Of a stretch of DNA of 64,000 nt, positions 35,767 to 44,339 are shown piece by piece. Each line of letters opens with the position of its first letter. The first letter of the stretch is position 1. The stretch is from Firmicutes bacterium ADurb.Bin146 (GTDB taxonomy: Bacteria > Bacillota > Clostridia > DUPQ01): contig MWDI01000016.1 in NCBI GenBank assembly GCA_002070475.1, positions 62,001 through 126,000 of the forward strand, written 5' to 3'. The notes under the pieces are model-generated. The model was given only the letters and a program-made list of their open reading frames with translations, was not told where the DNA came from and did no database searches. Made by a program: the position numbers and the translations under genes.

Positions 35767-35955
35767 ATGAAAGTAACAATTGATCAAGACGGATGTATTG
35801 GATGCGGACTTTGTGCAGATACCTGCCCAAGTGTGTTTTGCATGAATGATGATGGTTTTGCTGAAGTATGTGGTGAACCAGATGAGACAAATGAAAAATA
35901 TGTACGCGAGGCTGCAGAAGGCTGTCCGGTTTCCGTGATACACATAGAAGAATAA
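35767..35955 (+). CDS. Small single-cluster ferredoxin
   Basis: A 62-residue ferredoxin. Cysteines at 10, 13, 16 and 53 fit one [4Fe-4S] cluster of the Thermotoga type; Cys20 and another cysteine may form a disulfide. It likely passes electrons to the hybrid-cluster protein encoded 12 bases downstream. AAAGGG before the ATG serves as ribosome site. Confidence 0.88.
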   Translation: MKVTIDQDGCIGCGLCADTCPSVFCMNDDGFAEVCGEPDETNEKYVREAAEGCPVSVIHIEE

Positions 35956-35967
35956 GGAGGAATCAGC

Positions 35968-37557
35968 ATGTCAGAAATGTTTTGTTTCCAATGTGAACAG
36001 ACAGCAAAAGGGACCGCATGCCTTGATAGTAAAGGTGTGTGCGGTAAAACTTCCCAAACTTCGAATCTGCAGGATAAGCTTACAGGAGCACTCATAGGTA
36101 TTGCTAGAGCAGTGAATGCTAACGGTTCATATATTTCAACTGATCGCATAATGCTTGAAGGGTTGTTTACCACAATAACAAACGTGAATTTTGATGATGA
36201 ATCATTATTAGCGCTTATAGACCGAGTCCATGAGGAAAAAAATCTGTTATCACCTCAGTGCGCATGCTGTGCATCCGGTTGTTCGAAAAGCGATGATTAT
36301 GATATGAGTGACTTATGGAATTGTAACGAGGATGTACGCTCATTGAAGTCTTTGATACTCTTAGGAATAAGAGGGATGGCAGCATATGCTTATCATGCCA
36401 TGGTTTTGGGGTACACTGATGATGAGGTTATGGAGTTTATATACAAAGCAATGTTTGTAATAGGTGAAGATTGGTCAATGAAAGATCTTCTGCCTGTAGT
36501 TATGGAAACAGGTCAAGTTAACTTAAAATGCATGGAACTTCTTGATAAAGCTAACACGCAGACATATGGCATACCTGTTCCGACAAAGGTCCCGCTTACA
36601 ATAGAAAAAGGACCCTTTATAGTAGTATCAGGGCATGACTTGAAAGATCTTCATATCCTTCTTAAGCAGACAGAAGGGAAGGGCATTAATATATATACTC
36701 ACGGAGAGATGCTTCCTGCTCATGGATATCCTAAACTTAAAGCCTTCAAGCACTTAAAAGGGAATTTCGGTACAGCTTGGCAGAATCAGCAAAAAGAATT
36801 TAAAGATATACCTGCTCCGGTACTTTTCACTACCAATTGTATAATGCCTGTAAAAGATAATTATGCAGATAGGATATTTACTACTGAAGTGGTAAGGTAT
36901 CCGAATATGGTACACATAGGAGAAAACAAGGATTTTACACCTGTTATAAAAAAAGCTCTTGAACTAGGCGGATATGAAAAAGATCATGAAATGAAAGGCA
37001 TCAACAAAGGTAAGGAAGTTACTACCGGATTTGGTCATGGGACAGTACTGTCTGTTGCAGATAAGGTAGTTGATGCAGTAAAATCAGGAAAAATTAAGCA
37101 CTTCTTCTTAGTGGGTGGATGTGACGGAGCAAAGCCTGGGCGTAATTATTATACAGATTTTGTTAAGCAGACTCCTGTTGATTCAATAGTTCTTACGGTA
37201 GCATGTGGCAAATACAGATTCAATGATTTAGATCTTGGTTCAATTGAAGGACTTCCCAGGATTATGGATATGGGACAGTGTAATGATGCATTCTCAGCGA
37301 TAAAAGTAGCTGTAGCTTTGTCAGAAGCATTCGGATGTTCTGTTAACGAGCTTCCACTCACACTAGTTCTTTCGTGGTATGAACAAAAAGCTGTATGTAT
37401 ACTGCTTACACTTCTTGCGCTTGGAATAAAGAATATCTATCTTGGACCGACTCTTCCTGCTTTTATATCACCAAATGTATTGGAATTCCTTGTTAAAAAT
37501 TATGCTGTAACACCGATTTCAACAGTTGAGGAAGATCTAAAAAAGATGCTTGGATAG
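35968..37557 (+). CDS. hcp: Hydroxylamine reductase / hybrid-cluster protein
   Basis: A 529-residue HCP. The N-terminal cluster motif uses Cys6, 9, 18 and 25, the close spacing of the prismane-type proteins in anaerobes. Ligands of the hybrid 4Fe-2O-2S cluster lie in later Cys-containing segments such as FTTNCIMPV, GCDGAKPG and TVACGKYRF. The enzyme reduces hydroxylamine and probably nitric oxide, protecting from nitrosative stress. It ends the operon with a strong terminator at 37612-37642. Confidence 0.96.
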   Translation: MSEMFCFQCEQTAKGTACLDSKGVCGKTSQTSNLQDKLTGALIGIARAVNANGSYISTDRIMLEGLFTTITNVNFDDESLLALIDRVHEEKNLLSPQCACCASGCSKSDDYDMSDLWNCNEDVRSLKSLILLGIRGMAAYAYHAMVLGYTDDEVMEFIYKAMFVIGEDWSMKDLLPVVMETGQVNLKCMELLDKANTQTYGIPVPTKVPLTIEKGPFIVVSGHDLKDLHILLKQTEGKGINIYTHGEMLPAHGYPKLKAFKHLKGNFGTAWQNQQKEFKDIPAPVLFTTNCIMPVKDNYADRIFTTEVVRYPNMVHIGENKDFTPVIKKALELGGYEKDHEMKGINKGKEVTTGFGHGTVLSVADKVVDAVKSGKIKHFFLVGGCDGAKPGRNYYTDFVKQTPVDSIVLTVACGKYRFNDLDLGSIEGLPRIMDMGQCNDAFSAIKVAVALSEAFGCSVNELPLTLVLSWYEQKAVCILLTLLALGIKNIYLGPTLPAFISPNVLEFLVKNYAVTPISTVEEDLKKMLG

Positions 37558-37611
37558 AATCGCGTAATATTCATGTTTAAAATATGAAACTGGATAATTG
37601 TGAATAAAAAC

Positions 37612-37642
37612 AAAAGAACCGGAAAATGAACGGTTCTTTTTA
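37612..37642 (+). terminator. Rho-independent terminator after hcp
   Basis: A perfect 10-base stem, AAAAGAACCG (37612-37621) with CGGTTCTTTT (37631-37640), around a nine-base loop and followed by T residues. The A-run on the other side means it could also stop the convergent CDF gene transcript. Confidence 0.88.
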
Positions 37643-37676
37643 TATAACTTTATGTATGAATAAAGAATTCTCTGAT

Positions 37677-38855
37677 TTACTCTTCATCAATAAACCCATG
37701 TTCTATCGTTATATCACATTTGATAGCAGGATTGGACTTGATAAGCTCTTTTTGTATATTCTCAGACAGAGCATTTTCCTGCTGTTCGGAATATGAATGG
37801 GGGACTGTAACATCAAAATCAAGCTTTATTTGCTGATTTTTAAATTTTGCATGGAAATCATGAATAGAGGCATTGGAATCTAAACGCTTTACAATATCTA
37901 TAAGAAGCGATTTGTATATAAAGAATCTGATGTCATTTACTTCCTGAGGGTCCATATGGATGACAAGATGGATTCCCATCTCTTTGTATACATCCCTTTC
38001 TATCTTGTCAATTACGTCATGTACTTTCTGCATATCCATGTTATTAGGTACCTGCGCATGGATAGTAGCCATAATGTTTGAAGGACCATAATTATGAACG
38101 ATAAGATCATGGCTTCCTATAATGCCTTTGTAACTTTCTACTTTTGAAGTTATCTTCTCGTATAGTTTCTTATCTGCTGCAGAGCCTAGTAAAGGCATAA
38201 GGGTTCCTTTAGCGATTTTTATACCTGATATGAAAACGAAAACAGATACGCCAATACCTACAAAGCTGTCTATAGAAAAATTGAAATACTTAGCAATAAG
38301 CATGGATACTATTGTCAATCCGGTTACAATTAAATCATTTCTTGAATCAAGAAATGCAGCTTTCTGAACATATGAATTTATTCGGATACCGATATCCCTG
38401 TTCAATAGCATTACCCATGCTTTGAATAGCATGCTAACTAACAGTATTATTATAAAAGCCCATTCGAAAACCATAATTTCCGGTTCAGATATCCTCTTTA
38501 TTGAATTCATTAATAGCGTGAATCCTGCATTCATGATTATAAAGGAAATAAGCAGGCCTGCAATGTATTCAATTCTTTCATGCCCGAAAGGATGTTCCTT
38601 ATCTGCAGGTTTTTTTGAAAGTATCGATGCAAGAACACTTATAAAGAAAGAGCCTGCATCTGACAGATTATTAAAAGAGTCAGCCACCACAGCAATGCTT
38701 TTGGATAGCAAACCCACAATAAGCTTGCATATAAAAAGCAGAATATTAACTGACAAGCCAGATACGCCCGCAAGCATACCGTATGCGCTTCTTACTACGC
38801 TATTTTCAATGTCTTCATGATTTTTTACGAATAATTTTATTAATAACTTGTTCAT
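37677..38855 (-). CDS. Cation diffusion facilitator (CDF) metal exporter
   Basis: A 392-residue membrane protein with about six helices over residues 25-225 and a cytoplasmic C-terminal domain. Family phrases are SIAVVADSFNNLSDAGS near 55 and HPFGHERIEY near 88, where Asp and His residues form the metal site. It should export Zn2+, Fe2+ or Mn2+ in exchange for protons. The C-terminal tail is longer than in minimal CDFs, with what looks like a repeated ferredoxin-like domain. Metal specificity is not readable. Confidence 0.9.
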   Translation of the reverse strand: MNKLLIKLFVKNHEDIENSVVRSAYGMLAGVSGLSVNILLFICKLIVGLLSKSIAVVADSFNNLSDAGSFFISVLASILSKKPADKEHPFGHERIEYIAGLLISFIIMNAGFTLLMNSIKRISEPEIMVFEWAFIIILLVSMLFKAWVMLLNRDIGIRINSYVQKAAFLDSRNDLIVTGLTIVSMLIAKYFNFSIDSFVGIGVSVFVFISGIKIAKGTLMPLLGSAADKKLYEKITSKVESYKGIIGSHDLIVHNYGPSNIMATIHAQVPNNMDMQKVHDVIDKIERDVYKEMGIHLVIHMDPQEVNDIRFFIYKSLLIDIVKRLDSNASIHDFHAKFKNQQIKLDFDVTVPHSYSEQQENALSENIQKELIKSNPAIKCDITIEHGFIDEE

Positions 38856-38888
38856 ATTTATTTCTCTTCAATTTCGTTAGTATCTGAT

Positions 38889-38924
38889 AAAAAACGCATT
38901 CACTAAATATTTTAATGAATGCGT
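38889..38924 (-). terminator. Rho-independent terminator after nagB
   Basis: On the minus strand ACGCATTCA (38924-38916) pairs with TGAATGCGT (38902-38894), loop 13 bases, followed by a run of six T (38894-38889). It closes the nagB transcript 19 bases after the stop. Confidence 0.85.
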
Positions 38925-38942
38925 GATGTTCATTTGCGAAAT

Positions 38943-39713
38943 TTAAAAATTCTTCAGCTTGGATGCCGCTGCTTTATCCAGTATGACCGTCGCATCTCCT
39001 TTATATATCTGTATAGCAGAAGCTGTAACATCAGTAGTTACCGGTCCTTCAAGCGCTTTTGCAATAATATCGGCTTTACTGCTTCCACTTACTAACATTA
39101 AAGCTCTTCGGGATTCTAATATAGTCGCGATTCCCATAGTAAGGGCTTTACGTGGCATGTCTTCTTTTGATACTCCTGCTTTTTTATAAAAAGCTTCATA
39201 ATTATCGTCAACTGTTTTCTGAGTGAGGTATTCAACCCTTGTTCTTGAATCAAAAGACGATCCAGGTTCGTTAAAAGCCCAATGCCCGTCACCGCCTATA
39301 CCAAGTACTTGCAGGTCAATCCCGCCAGCATCCTTTATCATTTTTTCATATTCTATGCAGAATTCTTCTGGATTTTGTGCAAGACCAAATGGGACATGAG
39401 TATTTTCCGGTTTTATATTTATTCTCTTAAAAAGCTCTTCATACATGAATCTTGCATAGGATTGATCTAATTCATATGGCAGTTTGAGATCCATAGTAAT
39501 TCCCAAATATTCATCCAAATTAAAGGATGTAACCTTTGAAAAATCTAGTCCTTCCTCCTTATGTAATCTAGCAAGTTCATGATATGTGCCTATTGGTGTA
39601 GCTCCGGTTGCAAATCCTAAAACGCAATTAGGTTTTTCCCTTACAAGATCTGCAATAATTGATGCTGCTAATTTGCTTAACTGCTGATAATTATCCTTAA
39701 TAATAATTTTCAT
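38943..39713 (-). CDS. nagB: Glucosamine-6-phosphate deaminase
   Basis: It converts glucosamine 6-phosphate to fructose 6-phosphate and ammonia, the last step of amino sugar use. The 256-residue length is normal. Active-site segments are GFATGATPIGTY near 33, FNLDEYLG near 64 and a GGDGHWAFNEPGSSF segment near 139, with the catalytic Asp and His. No nagA or PTS gene is adjacent. It is a single-gene unit between an Rrf2-type regulator with a terminator and its own terminator. Confidence 0.94.
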   Translation of the reverse strand: MKIIIKDNYQQLSKLAASIIADLVREKPNCVLGFATGATPIGTYHELARLHKEEGLDFSKVTSFNLDEYLGITMDLKLPYELDQSYARFMYEELFKRINIKPENTHVPFGLAQNPEEFCIEYEKMIKDAGGIDLQVLGIGGDGHWAFNEPGSSFDSRTRVEYLTQKTVDDNYEAFYKKAGVSKEDMPRKALTMGIATILESRRALMLVSGSSKADIIAKALEGPVTTDVTASAIQIYKGDATVILDKAAASKLKNF

Positions 39714-39748
39714 CGCTATCCTTCTTTCTTTTTCTATTATAATACATC

Positions 39749-39771
39749 AAAAAAAATACTTATTAAAGTAT
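39749..39771 (-). terminator. Weak terminator after the Rrf2 gene
   Basis: On the minus strand ATACTT pairs with AAGTAT around a four-base loop and is followed by eight T. The stem is short and AT-only, so efficiency is doubtful. Confidence 0.5.
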
Positions 39772-39773
39772 CT

Positions 39774-40181
39774 TCACATTTTTTTTATTAAATCTTCTAG
39801 AGTTACTGCATCTAAATAACTGTTTAATATATGATTTACATTTTTCCATAATGGCAAAGTCAGGCATTCATTTGACCTTTTGCACTTGTTTGGCTCGCAT
39901 TCCAGACAATTAACTGGTGATAAGCTTCCTTCAGTTGTTCTCAATATTGAGCCTATTGTATATTCAGAAGCTTCCTTAGCCAGCATATACCCGCCAGTAT
40001 TTCCTCTTGTGCTGTACACGAATCCTGCTTTATGCAAAGTACTGATTATGGATTCAAGATATTTTGCAGATATATCCTGGTTTTGTGATATCTGCTTTAA
40101 AGAAATAGGTTTATCTTTTGTATGCTGTGCGAGTTCCACCATTATCCTCAAAGCATACCGGCCTTTTGTTGAAATTTTCAT
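39774..40181 (-). CDS. Rrf2-family Fe-S-type transcription regulator (IscR-like)
   Basis: A 135-residue winged-helix regulator beginning MKISTKGRYALRIMVELA, the standard Rrf2 start. The recognition helix lies in SAKYLESIISTLHKAG near 38-53. Four cysteines at 92, 95, 100 and 106 could bind an Fe-S cluster as in IscR. No iscS or cysteine genes are adjacent, so its regulon is not visible. The gene has its own promoter with an inverted repeat over the -10. Confidence 0.88.
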   Translation of the reverse strand: MKISTKGRYALRIMVELAQHTKDKPISLKQISQNQDISAKYLESIISTLHKAGFVYSTRGNTGGYMLAKEASEYTIGSILRTTEGSLSPVNCLECEPNKCKRSNECLTLPLWKNVNHILNSYLDAVTLEDLIKKM

Positions 40182-40193
40182 TTAATGCTCCGT

Positions 40194-40218
40194 TAATCCC
40201 TATTATACCATAGGATTA
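40194..40218 (-). promoter_or_regulatory. Rrf2 gene promoter with overlapping inverted repeat
   Basis: TATAAT (40207-40202 on the minus strand) is preceded by TGG, an extended -10. TAATCC (40194-40199) and GGATTA (40213-40218) flank it symmetrically, a possible autoregulatory operator. Confidence 0.42.
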
Positions 40219-40239
40219 CAGGAATTAAATTCGTAATAA

Positions 40240-40536
40240 TCAATCTTTAATAAAAAGTGAATGAACAAGAACAAAAGCGATTGATAATGATGAGAGTATC
40301 AGACTAATAAATACCGATATTGTCTTATCGGAAAATCTTATAAGTGCTGTTATGGAAAATATAAGCGCAAACAGTTCACATACGACACATATGCATAGAC
40401 AGACATCCCATAATCGGGACTCAAAATTTACTATACCGCATAACATTGTAATGAAGAATATTATAATGGCTAGTAAGGAAATAGCTGTCAGGATGACCGA
40501 TAATCTGCCTGCCAGGCTCTTAGGCATAAACTTCAT
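40240..40536 (-). CDS. Small membrane protein of unknown function
   Basis: A 98-residue protein with three hydrophobic segments (about 13-36, 45-64 and 72-93) and short ends. No family is recognised. It is on the same strand as the redox-stress operon, 66 bases after the diguanylate cyclase stop, and may be its last gene or stand alone. A GGGGG-rich ribosome site precedes the ATG. Confidence 0.6.
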   Translation of the reverse strand: MKFMPKSLAGRLSVILTAISLLAIIIFFITMLCGIVNFESRLWDVCLCICVVCELFALIFSITALIRFSDKTISVFISLILSSLSIAFVLVHSLFIKD

Positions 40537-40602
40537 AACACCACCCCCTAAAAAGAAATATTACATATATATTTTATGCCCCTTTATACAAATTATCAAT
40601 AT

Positions 40603-41583
40603 TTATAGTGATTCTACCCTGTTACGACCATTATCCTTTGCCTTATATAACAGGGTATCAGCTTTCCTTATAAGTTCAATAGTGCTTGTTCCGTCATACT
40701 CGCATACTCCTGCGCTTATAGTTGCCAACACATCGCAAGGGAATCTGTATTTTTCTATTTTACCGCGTATAGACTCAGTAATTTTAAATGCATCTTCCTT
40801 TTTAGTATTTGGAAAAATAATCATGAATTCCTCTCCGCCATATCTTCCGACTGTATCTGATTTTCTTACGCTTTCCATCATTATCTTAGCTATGTTTTCC
40901 AGTACCATATCACCACAGACATGTCCTTTTGTGTCATTTACTTTTTTAAAGTTATCTAGATCAAAAAGCGCTATGCTGAAAGTCTCATTATTGTTGTTTG
41001 CATCTATTGCGGTATCTTCAAGAATTTTAATTAAAGCCCTGTGATTTTTTACTTTTGTAAGCCCATCAGTAAAGGATAGCGTATAAAGAAGCTTGTTTTG
41101 TTCTGCAAGCTGTTCTTCAAGTTTTTTCTTCTCAGTTATGTCAAAAACTATGCCTGCTAATAGCACAGGATTATTGTCTTTGTCGTATTTTGTTATTTTT
41201 CCACGGTCGTAATAATATCTATATGAACCATCTTTTGCCTTAATCCTATATTCAACGTCATAGACCGGAATTTTCCCATTCAAATGGTCTCTCATTATTT
41301 GCATGCATTGCTCATAATCATCGGGATGCAGTTTGTCTGTAAAATACTGATATGTGACTTCTTCCGGGATTTCTGACTCGCTATAACCTAGTGCGGTTAT
41401 CTTCAAATGATTAAAAGTTACTTTGTTGGTTGGGACATACCAATACCACTTTCCCAAATTACCGGTCCAAGAGTAATTCAGGTTTGTATCCTGCTGTTTT
41501 TCTTCTATTAGCTGTTGGTTTATCGTCATAATTTCCAACAGTTTCTCTTCAAGAGCTTTTATCCTTTTTTCATTGTCATTCAT
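40603..41583 (-). CDS. PAS-GGDEF diguanylate cyclase
   Basis: A 326-residue soluble signalling protein: a short coiled coil (1-32), a PAS_3/PAC domain (about 36-152), a linker helix and a GGDEF domain (165-326). The active site is GGEEF at 249-253, a functional variant. RKSD at 240-243 is the I-site for product inhibition, five residues before it. It makes c-di-GMP from GTP. It starts three bases after the MsrAB gene, which follows the flavodiiron gene, so its PAS signal may be oxidative or nitrosative; that is inferred. Confidence 0.9.
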   Translation of the reverse strand: MNDNEKRIKALEEKLLEIMTINQQLIEEKQQDTNLNYSWTGNLGKWYWYVPTNKVTFNHLKITALGYSESEIPEEVTYQYFTDKLHPDDYEQCMQIMRDHLNGKIPVYDVEYRIKAKDGSYRYYYDRGKITKYDKDNNPVLLAGIVFDITEKKKLEEQLAEQNKLLYTLSFTDGLTKVKNHRALIKILEDTAIDANNNNETFSIALFDLDNFKKVNDTKGHVCGDMVLENIAKIMMESVRKSDTVGRYGGEEFMIIFPNTKKEDAFKITESIRGKIEKYRFPCDVLATISAGVCEYDGTSTIELIRKADTLLYKAKDNGRNRVESL

Positions 41584-41586
41584 ATA

Positions 41587-42552
41587 TTACTCCTCTTTAG
41601 AAAGCAGGTGTATCAAATCTTTATACCCTTCTTGTTCCATATTTTCCTTTGGTATGAACTTCAATGAAGCGCTGTTTATGCAATAACGTAATCCGCCTTT
41701 GTCTAACGGCCCATCAGTAAAGACATGACCAAGATGAGAATTTGACATGCTGGTTCTTACTTCAGTTCTAATCATGCCATGTGTGAAGTCAGTTTTTTTG
41801 TTTATCAGCTTCATATCTATTGGTTTTGTGAAGCTTGGCCAGCCACATCCAGAATCGAATTTATCAGTAGAAAGGAATAATGGTTCACCAGATGTTATAT
41901 CTACATAGATTCCCGCTCTTTTGTTATCATAATACTCATTTTTGAATGGCGGTTCAGTAGCATTTTTCTGTGTTACGTCATACTGCAAAGAAGTCAGATT
42001 TTTTAAAAGCTCTTGATTACTTTTTTTTTGATATTTATTCATAAAAGAATTTTCTGCTTTCTTAATCTTATCAAAAGATATGTGACAGTATCCATTCGGA
42101 TTCTTATCCAGATATTTCTGATGATATTCTTCAGCCCGACAATAATTGATAAGAGGTTTTATCTCAATAACAATAGGTTTTTCATATTTCATCTGCAGAT
42201 TATTAATAGATTTTGTTATTACATCCAGCTCAGATGCGTCTGTATAATAAATACCTGTCCTGTACTGTGTTCCAGTATCATTACCTTGTCTGTTAATTGT
42301 AGTAGGGTCAATGACATCATAAAACATATCCAAAAGTAATTCTAGATCTATTTCTTCTTCATCATATATGACTTTGACTGTCTCTGCATGACCTGTATTT
42401 TCGCGACATACCTGCTGATAAGTAACATTTTCCATATTACCATTAGCGTAACCTGCTTCGGTTTCCTTTACTCCTTTAATAACTGATAAATACTTTTGGG
42501 TTCCCCAAAAGCATCCACCTGCAAGATATATCTGTTTGAGTTTTTTTGTCAT
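41587..42552 (-). CDS. msrAB: Bifunctional methionine sulfoxide reductase MsrA-MsrB
   Basis: A 321-residue fusion that reduces both epimers of methionine sulfoxide. Residues 1-160 are MsrA with GGCFWG and the catalytic Cys14. Residues 185-321 are MsrB with [23 protein letters not shown] and the catalytic Cys in RYCINSASL near 291. It overlaps the flavodiiron gene by four bases, so oxygen removal and protein repair are co-expressed. Confidence 0.95.
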   Translation of the reverse strand: MTKKLKQIYLAGGCFWGTQKYLSVIKGVKETEAGYANGNMENVTYQQVCRENTGHAETVKVIYDEEEIDLELLLDMFYDVIDPTTINRQGNDTGTQYRTGIYYTDASELDVITKSINNLQMKYEKPIVIEIKPLINYCRAEEYHQKYLDKNPNGYCHISFDKIKKAENSFMNKYQKKSNQELLKNLTSLQYDVTQKNATEPPFKNEYYDNKRAGIYVDITSGEPLFLSTDKFDSGCGWPSFTKPIDMKLINKKTDFTHGMIRTEVRTSMSNSHLGHVFTDGPLDKGGLRYCINSASLKFIPKENMEQEGYKDLIHLLSKEE

Positions 42553-43730
42553 ACGATATCCTTACCAAAATTATATGCTTTTTCTAAAACTTCCAGACTT
42601 GGATTCCATAAGCATTTCAATCCTTCGTTAACAACATCAAATCCTGCATCAGTCAGCATTTCGTTTAATATTTTAATAGATTCGCCTGACCAGCCATAAC
42701 ATCCGAATGCAGCTGCTTTCTTGTTTTTGAATTTTAATCCTTTCATATAGTGGGAAAGTGCAGCAAGTGAATGTAAAGCGCAGTTATTAATAGTAGGGGA
42801 GCCTAACAGGACCATTTTGGATTTGAAGACTTGAGTAGCTATGTCATTAATATCGCTTTTAGGCAGATTAAATATTTTAATTTGCACATCAGCATCCTTG
42901 CTTCTTATACCTTCTGCTATTTTCTCAGCCAGTGCTTTCGTGCCATTCCACATTGTGTCATATATTATCGTAATGAGATTTTCCTGATAGTCATTGCACC
43001 ACAAAGCATATTTTTCCACTATCTGCATAGGATTGTCCCGCCATATTATGCCATGGCTTGGCGCGATAATATCTATATCAATATTCATAGTTACGATTTC
43101 TTCCAGTTTCTTTTTTAATATCGCACTAAAAGGTGTAAGTATGTTTGCGTAATATTTTTCTGCTTCGGCAAACAGCGTGCATTGATCAACAAGGTCATTG
43201 AATATATGATCAGATGCATAATGCTGTCCGAAAGCATCATTACTGAAAAGTATGTTATCTTTTGTTAGATAAGCTGCCATACTATCTGGCCAGTGCAGCA
43301 TGCGCATTTCCAAGAAAATCAGCTTTTTGCCATTACCTACATCCAAAGTGTCTCCTGTCTTTTGCACTCTCAAATCCCAGTCTTTGAAGTATTGTCCTTT
43401 TAATGATTTTACTGCATTAGCGCTGCAATATATCGGTGTATGAGGTATTTTCTCCATCAATTTTACAAGCGCGCCACTATGATCAACTTCACCGTGATTT
43501 GAAACAATATAATCTATTTTTGATAAATCAATTTCTTTTTCCAGATTATCTATGAAATCATTGTCAAAAGGCGCCCATACAGTATCAATCAGGACCGTTT
43601 TTTCTTCAAGTATGAGATAACTGTTATAGCTTGACCCATTGTGAGTCGAATACTCATCGCCATGAAATTTCTTAAGTTCCCAGTCTGTCTTTCCTACCCA
43701 GTATACATTATTTTTTATAAGCTTTTTCAT
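42549..43730 (-). CDS. Flavodiiron protein (FprA-type O2/NO reductase)
   Basis: A 393-residue protein. The beta-lactamase-like diiron domain (1-245) has the ligands HGEVDH with His79, Glu81, Asp83 and His84, then His146 and Asp165. The flavodoxin domain (250-393) binds FMN at [10 protein letters not shown]. It reduces oxygen to water or nitric oxide to nitrous oxide with electrons from rubredoxin or ferredoxin. No rubredoxin domain is attached. It follows a ferritin-like gene by 15 bases in an anaerobe's oxygen-defence operon. Confidence 0.93.
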   Translation of the reverse strand: MKKLIKNNVYWVGKTDWELKKFHGDEYSTHNGSSYNSYLILEEKTVLIDTVWAPFDNDFIDNLEKEIDLSKIDYIVSNHGEVDHSGALVKLMEKIPHTPIYCSANAVKSLKGQYFKDWDLRVQKTGDTLDVGNGKKLIFLEMRMLHWPDSMAAYLTKDNILFSNDAFGQHYASDHIFNDLVDQCTLFAEAEKYYANILTPFSAILKKKLEEIVTMNIDIDIIAPSHGIIWRDNPMQIVEKYALWCNDYQENLITIIYDTMWNGTKALAEKIAEGIRSKDADVQIKIFNLPKSDINDIATQVFKSKMVLLGSPTINNCALHSLAALSHYMKGLKFKNKKAAAFGCYGWSGESIKILNEMLTDAGFDVVNEGLKCLWNPSLEVLEKAYNFGKDIV

Positions 43731-43745
43731 AAGATTCCTTCCTGT

Positions 43746-44228
43746 CTAATATTCTGGTCTATTTCCGAACTCTGCATTTTCCACCCATTCCTCAGCATTT
43801 CTCAAGGTTTCTGCAAGCGCGTCTATTACATCATAATGGAGTTGCTCTTGTTTGATGAGATATTCATACAGCTGCTGGCTTTTTTTCCCAGGAGAAGCAT
43901 CAAGGTATTTTTTGTATAGCATTACGCTTTGTTTTTCCATGTCCGCTGCAATTCTGTAAAAATCCAATTGGCTTAGCTTTTCTTTTTCCTCTACTGCCAA
44001 ACCATTCAGGCTTTCAAATATTGTTTTTTGGTCTGATAATGCTGATAAAGATAACTCATACTCTAGATTATTCATCTTGTTTTCAAGAATTTTAGCATGA
44101 TTTTTCTCATCTTCTGCAAGCATCATACATACAGTATAAAGGCCATTGTCTTTATTGAGCTTAGCTTGATGCAGATAAAACTTCTCGCCATCATATTCCA
44201 TTTTGATTGCAAATTCCAAATTAGTCAT
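43746..44228 (-). CDS. Ferritin-like diiron protein (rubrerythrin-related)
   Basis: A 160-residue four-helix protein. Glu-x-x-His pairs characteristic of a diiron centre are seen as EDEKNHAKI near 38 and EQLHYDVI near 128, and EYDGEKFY near 10 gives the first Glu. There is no rubredoxin tail, so it is a short rubrerythrin-like or ferritin-like form that may reduce peroxide. The ATG at 44228 is used because AAGGAG precedes it; an earlier in-frame start would add 19 residues without a site. It leads the FDP-MsrAB-GGDEF operon. Confidence 0.83.
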   Translation of the reverse strand: MTNLEFAIKMEYDGEKFYLHQAKLNKDNGLYTVCMMLAEDEKNHAKILENKMNNLEYELSLSALSDQKTIFESLNGLAVEEKEKLSQLDFYRIAADMEKQSVMLYKKYLDASPGKKSQQLYEYLIKQEQLHYDVIDALAETLRNAEEWVENAEFGNRPEY

Positions 44229-44330
44229 GACAGACTCCTTTCTTGATGGGGTGAAACCCATAGGATAGTAATTCATAAAAATCATGAAATTACGGACCTT
44301 ATTTCATTTTCAAATATCAATTATGTGTGT

Positions 44331-44339
44331 ATTATAACA
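44331..44339 (-). promoter_or_regulatory. Extended -10 of the redox-stress operon
   Basis: On the minus strand TGT-TATAAT overlaps the stop codon of the upstream UROD-like gene, about 100 bases before the ferritin-like gene. No good -35 is seen. Confidence 0.4.

Noticed and set aside
40352..41044. 230-codon plus-strand frame over the cyclase gene
   Set aside because: Opposite the GGDEF domain; no start signal and no recognisable domain.
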